From positions 5,203,538-5,263,537 of the forward strand of contig NC_087084.1 of NCBI RefSeq assembly GCF_026151205.1: a stretch of DNA of 60,000 nucleotides, given 5' to 3'. Source of the stretch: Bolinopsis microptera (lineage: Eukaryota; Ctenophora; Tentaculata; Lobata; Bolinopsidae). Made by a program: the position numbers and the translations under genes. The number at the start of each line of letters is the position of its first letter. Position 1 is the stretch's first letter. Below the pieces are notes generated by a model, which saw nothing but the letters and a program-made list of their open reading frames with translations, had not been told where the DNA came from and searched no databases. Below, in pieces: positions 56,601 through 60,000 of this stretch.

Positions 56601-57567
56601 CCAACTCTTCAACTGTCCACCCCTCCTACTCATCCTAAGGTCGGTTAGCTCGGTCGATACTATATTTTATTGTACTATACTATGATACTTGATACTACTT
56701 ACCTTGATGACCAGATGTTCTGCTGGTCTTTTCATATACTGTCATTAATCGCTTACATTACAACTGCTAAAACTGCTATATTGCAAGTCTCTGAGACTAT
56801 GATTGAAAGTTGAGTCGTTACAATTACTAAAAGTGTGCAGTGCCACAAGTAAATTTGAGTTCTTGACACAGAAAGCCGTATTTAATCACAAGCTTAACTC
56901 GTACAGTTTCAGGAGGATACAAGTTCTTGGCGAATTAGAGTAACACCATACTGGTGGAGACTATCGATCCCGAAGACCCTCAAGCTAGTCATCATTAGAG
57001 CGCTCTAGCTACTAGTAGTTAGACCGCAAGTTATTAAGACTTGTAGTCAGTACTATATACCAGGCGTAGTTAGATCCTATACTGGTTCTTATAGGATGGA
57101 GCCCTATAAATTGCGTAGACCTAGTGACTAGTTAGTAGTTACTCCCACGGGAGGTTCCTACAATAAACCCGTCGTAATAATCCCGAGTAAGGTATATAAC
57201 AATGATATAAATCTCTCCTATAACAATGTTAATTCAACCCTAAAACGTGCCATGTAGTAATATTAAAACCGTTATAATATATATTATGTACCTTACTATA
57301 GCCCCAGGGGTCCGCTAGTATCAGATGTGCGATGTGTTGGGGGTATTTCTTAGCGTACAGAGTGGCTAGGTAGCCTCCAAAACTGTGTCCCATCAGAGTG
57401 AACCGGTCTAACCTGCCCAGGTCAATATCATTACATATTTATATAAATATACGACATATTTCACCCAGATATAATAATATACTACATATTTTTAATGATA
57501 TTGAACCGGTCTAACCTGTTGTCTTTTCTCCATTGTTCTAGACTGGAGAGGTACTGGTCCTCAACAC
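44624..57567 (-). CDS. ABHD4/ABHD5-type alpha/beta hydrolase, 3' part of gene
   Basis: Six minus-strand exons join in phase: 57516-57567, 57292-57412, 47605-47727, 45623-45709, 45042-45203 and 44624-44779 (TAA stop). The product covers [13 protein letters not shown], nucleophile elbow [78 protein letters not shown] (acid-residue region) and [12 protein letters not shown] (catalytic His, also the HX4D motif). These match ABHD4/ABHD5: N-acylphosphatidylethanolamine hydrolysis (ABHD4) or lipase co-activation at lipid droplets (ABHD5). The elbow has Ser, as in ABHD4, whereas vertebrate ABHD5 has Asn, so catalysis is predicted. The N-terminal exons lie right of 57567, outside what I can identify. 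Two introns are enlarged by transposons. Confidence 0.93.
46521..46973 (-). CDS. Unrecognised basic ORF inside the hAT-like element
   Basis: An open stretch of 150 codons with no ATG. A good acceptor (tacctcctcacag) at about 46946 would let it be used as a terminal exon starting [13 protein letters not shown]. It is rich in Lys/Arg with several Cys ([25 protein letters not shown]) and ends in an acidic SDSD tail. I do not recognise a family. It could be captured host sequence, a decayed element protein, or chance. Confidence 0.3.
   Translation of the reverse strand: MLLIIWIFNTSSQYLLCHRKTIFGNKSRRSKFFGTGCFEGSVPYQPGCKNSSKPCQRRTIRKGDSLSATFVPKKAKRPLRCLGTILSISVSASKKGNCRSRRIPAASICSYHDDSARFWVKTAKGRVLNCKRIVLSNPRKRSAFLLSDSD
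46990..47150. repeat. 28-bp tandem repeat, about 4-5 copies
   Basis: Units of 'caactgcaaacaagcat' plus 'ttatactaagt', with small variants, lie inside the hAT-like element. Confidence 0.9.
48535..49731 (+). repeat. 5' LTR (1197 bp)
   Basis: Begins TGTAAGAACCTCGG and ends CGGGAGGTTCCTACA. It contains a TATA-like ACTATATTTTATTG segment near 49228. The minus-strand 88-codon frame inside both LTRs is a duplicate shadow. Confidence 0.95.
49735..49752 (+). promoter_or_regulatory. Putative tRNA primer-binding site
   Basis: TGG (complement of CCA) opens an 18-bp segment, TGGAGCCTGAAACGAGAC, 3 bp downstream of the 5' LTR. The position is right; the tRNA was not identified. Confidence 0.55.
49753..54239 (+). 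other. Interior of LTR element without recognisable pol
   Basis: Only short frames are present, for example 51849-52166 (105 codons) and 49789-49974, and none shows RT, RNase H, integrase or protease motifs. Around 53150-53470, TATA-like strings (CTATATAAA, GATATAAA, GTATAAAAA) recur eight or so times. Phrases such as TGGCGAA are unusually frequent. Confidence 0.6.
54240..55190 (+). CDS. Single-pass membrane protein ORF of the LTR element, envelope-like by position
   Basis: Open for 316 codons directly after a stop; the first codon is GTG and the first ATG is at 54339 (283 residues), so it may be reached by splicing. Layout: N-terminal half with three N-x-S/T sites (about residues 41, 52, 97), a charged helical stretch (148-170), one hydrophobic span (about 193-211), a Cys cluster CPPPCCKC right after it, then a Pro/Tyr-rich tail. 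Last ORF before the 3' LTR, as env genes are. No fusion peptide or family match is recognised, so 'envelope-like' rests on position and topology. It could instead be a captured membrane protein or a Gag-like product. Confidence 0.5.
   Translation: MRHLAIGQLAKTSKFFTEFPHLLYHKRRQRHKSMQILKIYNSTPAGLILRTNSTAIKIVSHKSSEQGTSHPHMQTTSSVAERIMPEHQVTFVKWDQNTTSVSFGNIVIHSPENAAPNSIMYRKLPLLAPMIDREDMIKIPGLGAESLARDVENFQEDLQKLKEGQKEIATMSGAQPISKDTIENIKMIPKYFKMACIVGVTLLTFVVLKMIKDFVAPNTNMCPPPCCKCRRNSTRVHFRDPGLERYGEERCSTLPRSESHILLVVNAGEAPKPTAPIGQAEQQDGTLPGPYASQYMYPGGYHPVYPGLQDEERTFQ
55191..55965 (+). other. 3' interior of LTR element and purine tract
   Basis: Non-coding apart from shadow frames. It contains a 12-A run at 55720-55731 and ends with the purine tract before the 3' LTR. 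Confidence 0.6.
55966..57162 (+). repeat. 3' LTR (1197 bp)
   Basis: Same sequence and length as 48535-49731; no difference seen on line-by-line reading. Confidence 0.95.
57413..57515 (-). other. Short ABHD intron flanked by a 17-bp exon-derived duplication
   Basis: The 103-bp intron has GT-AG ends lying inside two copies of TGAACCGGTCTAACCTG (57399-57415 and 57502-57518). Inside are inverted ends CAATATCATTA / TAATGATATTG. One copy spans the acceptor (mostly exon), the other spans the donor (mostly intron). Confidence 0.85.
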
Positions 57568-57988
57568 CTGAACACAGTTGTTAATTATATAAATTAAATA
57601 AGTTAAATAATCAATTATTAGTTAAACACTATAAGATTGTTATATATTTTATTGAGGATGTTACAGAGGGTGGATATTTAATGAATATAATGCGAATCCT
57701 TATTCTACAATCTACAATCTACCTGTCATGATAAATGATAATGTTATGTGGTTATGAATTATGTGGTTATCTGTGGTTAGGTGAAAATAATTTCACAAAC
57801 ACTAATTTATAATTATTGAGGATGACAGAGATAAGAATGGTTGTACTTTATGTTGTTCGGAAAGTGTCCCTGCTCATGATATACCATCATTAAATTAAAT
57901 GGAAACTGCTCCGTTGTTTTTCAATCAAAATTTCCATTATGAAAATTATGAACTCTTGAACAATGAACATTAAACCTAAATACAAATA
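57568..57988. other. AT-rich sequence upstream of the ABHD exon
   Basis: No further ABHD exon is recognised; presumably intron. Confidence 0.45.
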
Positions 57989-59045
57989 ACAAGGGAGGGT
58001 AAAGTCAATCAACTGCACGAATACCTAAACGAACAACAACTGCATGTCACTGAAGTGACCAAGAAAGTCTCTGAACGCTGTAAGATACTGGCGTCCCTGG
58101 CAGGAAAACAGTGGGGCTGGAGAAAAGAAAACCTGCGGAGGGTGTACATTGCTACCCAGAGGAGCGTACTTGATTATGCTGCAGCTGCTTGGCAACCATG
58201 GCTATCTGCTACTCAACTCAACAAGCTAGAAGTAGCACAGAACAAAGCCCTGAGGCTAGTCACTGGTCAATACTCGTCAACACCTACAGAAGCGCTAAGA
58301 ATCGAAGCTGAAGTTGAAAGCTACAAGACACATAGTGAGCGAATCATCACTATTGCTGCAGAAAAAGCAGACCGACTCCCTTCAGATCATCCAAGGCACG
58401 CAGCACTACGCCCTAAAACACCTACCACCCACAGAAGCAAGATCCGTAGTTCCTGGAGAGAGAAAACTAACTCCACCAGAGGGCAACTACCAACTCACGG
58501 AAATCCCGTAGAAGCCCTCCCATCTCCATTCCAAAAGCCCTGGGAGAATTCAGAAGAACAGAGGAAAAGGAACTGGAAAGTGTTCACAGCACTTCCAGAG
58601 ACTCCTATGCTAGTACCCAAATCCCATCCAGCTGTGCCTAACAACCAACACCCTTTCTCCACACGACCAAGAGACACTTTCTGGGACACAAGCGATTCAG
58701 CTAACGAAAGCTCTGCCAAAAGACTGACCGCCCAAAGTGCTATTAGAATGATTGACAAGTACGACATATGTACTACCATCTATACTGACGGATCATGTAA
58801 AGGTGGAACAAAGGAAGGTGGAGCAGCAGCAGTTATCACCACAGGGTCAGCAGCTAACCCCGTTATACTGGAGACCATCAAAAAGAAGGGAAATAAGTTC
58901 ACCTGCTCCTATGGTGAGGAGAAAACTGCACTTACGGAAGCCCTGAAATGGATGACAGAGAACCAGAAGTATGATGACACCATCATATGCTCTGATAGCC
59001 AGGCATTACTGACTAGCATCGATAGCCTGAACTTAAGGTTTTTTT
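57989..59045 (+). pseudogene. LINE ORF2 fragment with RNase H domain
   Basis: Open frame (about 350 codons) carrying the RT C-terminal region (KQWGWRKENLRRVYIATQRS; YAAAAWQPWLS; KLEVAQNKALRLVTG) and a partial RNase H domain (IYTDGSCKGGTKEGGAAAVI; GEEKTALTEALKWM; ICSDSQALLTSI) with the catalytic Asp-Glu-Asp. RNase H after RT is typical of I/R1/Loa-type LINEs, a different clade from the other LINEs here. The RT core is missing on the left, and the frame runs into a T10 tract at 59041 on the right, before the last RNase H motif. Truncated at both ends. Confidence 0.8.
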
Positions 59046-59240
59046 TTTACATATTTGAAAGATTTACAGATCTGGGTTGACAAAAATTTTCAGAAAAAAT
59101 CATGTTCGCGGGAAGCAAAAATCCGATGAGTTTTTTAGGGGGGAGGGGTAGGGGGTTGAGGGGGGTTGGGAAGGGTTGTCACATGACGAGAAATTTTTTG
59201 CAAAAATTAAACAATCTTTATTTGTTGATATTATTCACCC
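59046..59240. other. Spacer with G-rich tract
   Basis: Contains GGGGGGAGGGGTAGGGGGTT and further G runs (59139-59175), a G-quadruplex-prone patch. No gene. Confidence 0.5.
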
Positions 59241-59244
59241 CTGT

Positions 59245-60000
59245 TGCCTAGAGTGGTGGGTCTGCACTTGAGAAGAGTGGGTCTGGCCGCTAGAATGGTG
59301 GGTCTGCAATCTAGAAGTGGGTCTGGCAACCAGAATGGTGGGTCTGCAATCTAGAAGTGGGTCTGGCAACCAGAATGATGGGTCTGTACCCTTAAAGAGT
59401 GGTCTGACAACCAGAGTGGTGGGTGTGCACTTGAGAATAGTGGGTCTGGCAGCTAGAATGGTGGGTATGCAATCTAGAAGTGGGTCTGTTAACCAGAATT
59501 GTGGGTCTACACCCTTGAAGAGTGGGTCTGACAACCAGAATGGTGGGTCTGCACTTGAGAAGAGTGGTTCTTGCGGCTGGAATGGTGGGTCTGCAATCTA
59601 GAAGTTGGTCTAGCAACCAGAATTGTGGATCTGCATTCGAGAATAATGAGTCTTCACTCTAGAAGAGTGGGTCTGACAACCAGAATGGTGGGTCTGCACT
59701 TGAGAAGAGTGGGTCTGGCGGCTAGAATGGTGGGTCTGCAATCTAGAAGTTGGTCTAGCAATAGAATTGTGGATCTGCATTCGAGAATAATGAGTCTTCA
59801 CTCTAGAAGAGTGGGTCCGGCAACCAGAGTGGTGGGTCTGCACTTGAGAAGCGTGGGTCTGGCCGCTAAATGGTGAGTCTGCACCCTTTAAGAGTGGGTC
59901 TGACAACCAGAGTGGTGGGTCTGGACTTGAGAAGAGTGGGTCTGGCAGCTGGAATGGTGGGTCTGCAATCTAGAAGTTGGTCTGGCAACCAGAATGGTGG
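59245..60000. repeat. Minisatellite of about 20/40 bp based on GTGGGTCTG
   Basis: Sub-units such as GGTGGGTCTGCAATCTAGAA, GTGGGTCTGGCAACCAGAAT and GGTGGGTCTGCACTTGAGAA alternate in mixed order, with a larger block (including GAATAATGAGTCTTCACTCT) repeated at about 59640 and 59785. The array continues past the window end. Long frames on both strands are artefacts of the repeat. Confidence 0.95.

Larger units (their letters stand above)
48535..57162 (+). mobile_element. LTR retrotransposon, 8.6 kb, pol-less, young
   Basis: Two 1197-bp LTRs in direct orientation flank a 6.2-kb interior, with a 5-bp target duplication ATAAA (48530-48534 and 57163-57167). LTRs start TGTAAGAACC and end GGTTCCTACA (TG...CA). 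A primer-binding-site-like TGGAGCCTGAAACGAGAC lies 3 bp after the 5' LTR, and a purine tract GGAAGAAAGGGA precedes the 3' LTR. The LTRs look identical by eye, so insertion is recent, yet no gag, protease, RT or integrase is recognisable. The layout matches a large non-autonomous derivative mobilised by a partner, but one ORF (54240-55190) is intact. Element orientation is taken from the primer site and purine tract. Confidence 0.9.
47756..57192. mobile_element. TA-flanked TIR element, about 800 bp, split by an LTR retrotransposon
   Basis: The ends are inverted copies of CCTTACTCGGGATTATTA (47756-47773; complement at 57175-57192), flanked by TA (47754-47755 and 57193-57194). The native element is 47756-48534 plus 57168-57192. 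It contains two direct copies of a block of about 85 bp (47777-47865 and 48447-48534) reading CCGCCATATTTTTCCCGAAC ... CCGGTCGTTAATAAA. No transposase; a MITE-like relative of TA-targeting elements. It lies in the ABHD intron between exons 57292-57412 and 47605-47727. Confidence 0.85.

Noticed and set aside
59235-59906. ORFs on both strands in the GTGGGTCTG array
   Set aside because: Repeat-derived low-complexity translations.

Overview
This is a eukaryotic, AT-rich, transposon-dense window with no bacterial features. It holds three spliced animal genes: a Discs-large (Dlg) MAGUK scaffold, a Rab18 small GTPase and an ABHD4/ABHD5-type alpha/beta hydrolase. Between and inside them lie many mobile elements. 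The gene set is metazoan. A retroelement family with a C-terminal restriction-like endonuclease domain, together with the compact genes, suggests an early-branching animal such as a cnidarian; that placement is inference.

Layout. 1-6.4 kb is a graveyard of non-LTR retrotransposons: minus-strand remnants of an endonuclease-bearing RT family, then two joined copies of a second family ending in an 8-bp microsatellite tail. 6.8-12.7 kb holds a cluster of tiny (about 80 bp) insertion units with 8-9 bp target duplications, a second 93-bp unit nested in one of them, and a 4.4-kb LINE with flanking target duplications and nearly intact ORFs. 14.3-18.4 kb encodes the 5' part of Dlg (L27, PDZ1, start of PDZ2) in seven exons whose phases all match. 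Its introns carry minisatellites and long poly-G runs. 18.5-19.0 kb is a GGGGAACTTT-rich foldback element. 19.6-30.6 kb is a 39-bp satellite interrupted by a decayed LINE. The scattered single-base indels in this stretch look like uncorrected long-read sequence, which may be why the rest of Dlg cannot be followed. Unassigned candidate exons lie at 32.1-33.1 kb.

34-39 kb holds a TA-flanked MITE, a LINE 3' fragment and 21 copies of a 56-bp tandem repeat. 39.0-42.6 kb (minus) is a complete six-exon Rab18 gene coding for 199 aa, with a hAT transposase remnant in its last intron. 44.6-57.6 kb (minus) is the 3' part of the ABHD4/5-like gene. Its introns host a 1.6-kb hAT-like element and an 800-bp TA-flanked element, itself interrupted by an 8.6-kb LTR retrotransposon. 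That LTR element has two 1197-bp LTRs that look identical, no recognisable pol and one membrane-protein ORF. 58.0-59.0 kb is a LINE fragment with an RNase H domain, and 59.2-60 kb is another minisatellite.

The three host genes act in separate processes: junction and synapse scaffolding, ER/lipid-droplet trafficking, and lipid hydrolysis or lipolysis control. Rab18 and ABHD5 both work at lipid droplets in other animals, so their tandem same-strand placement is notable, but no functional link is shown by the sequence.
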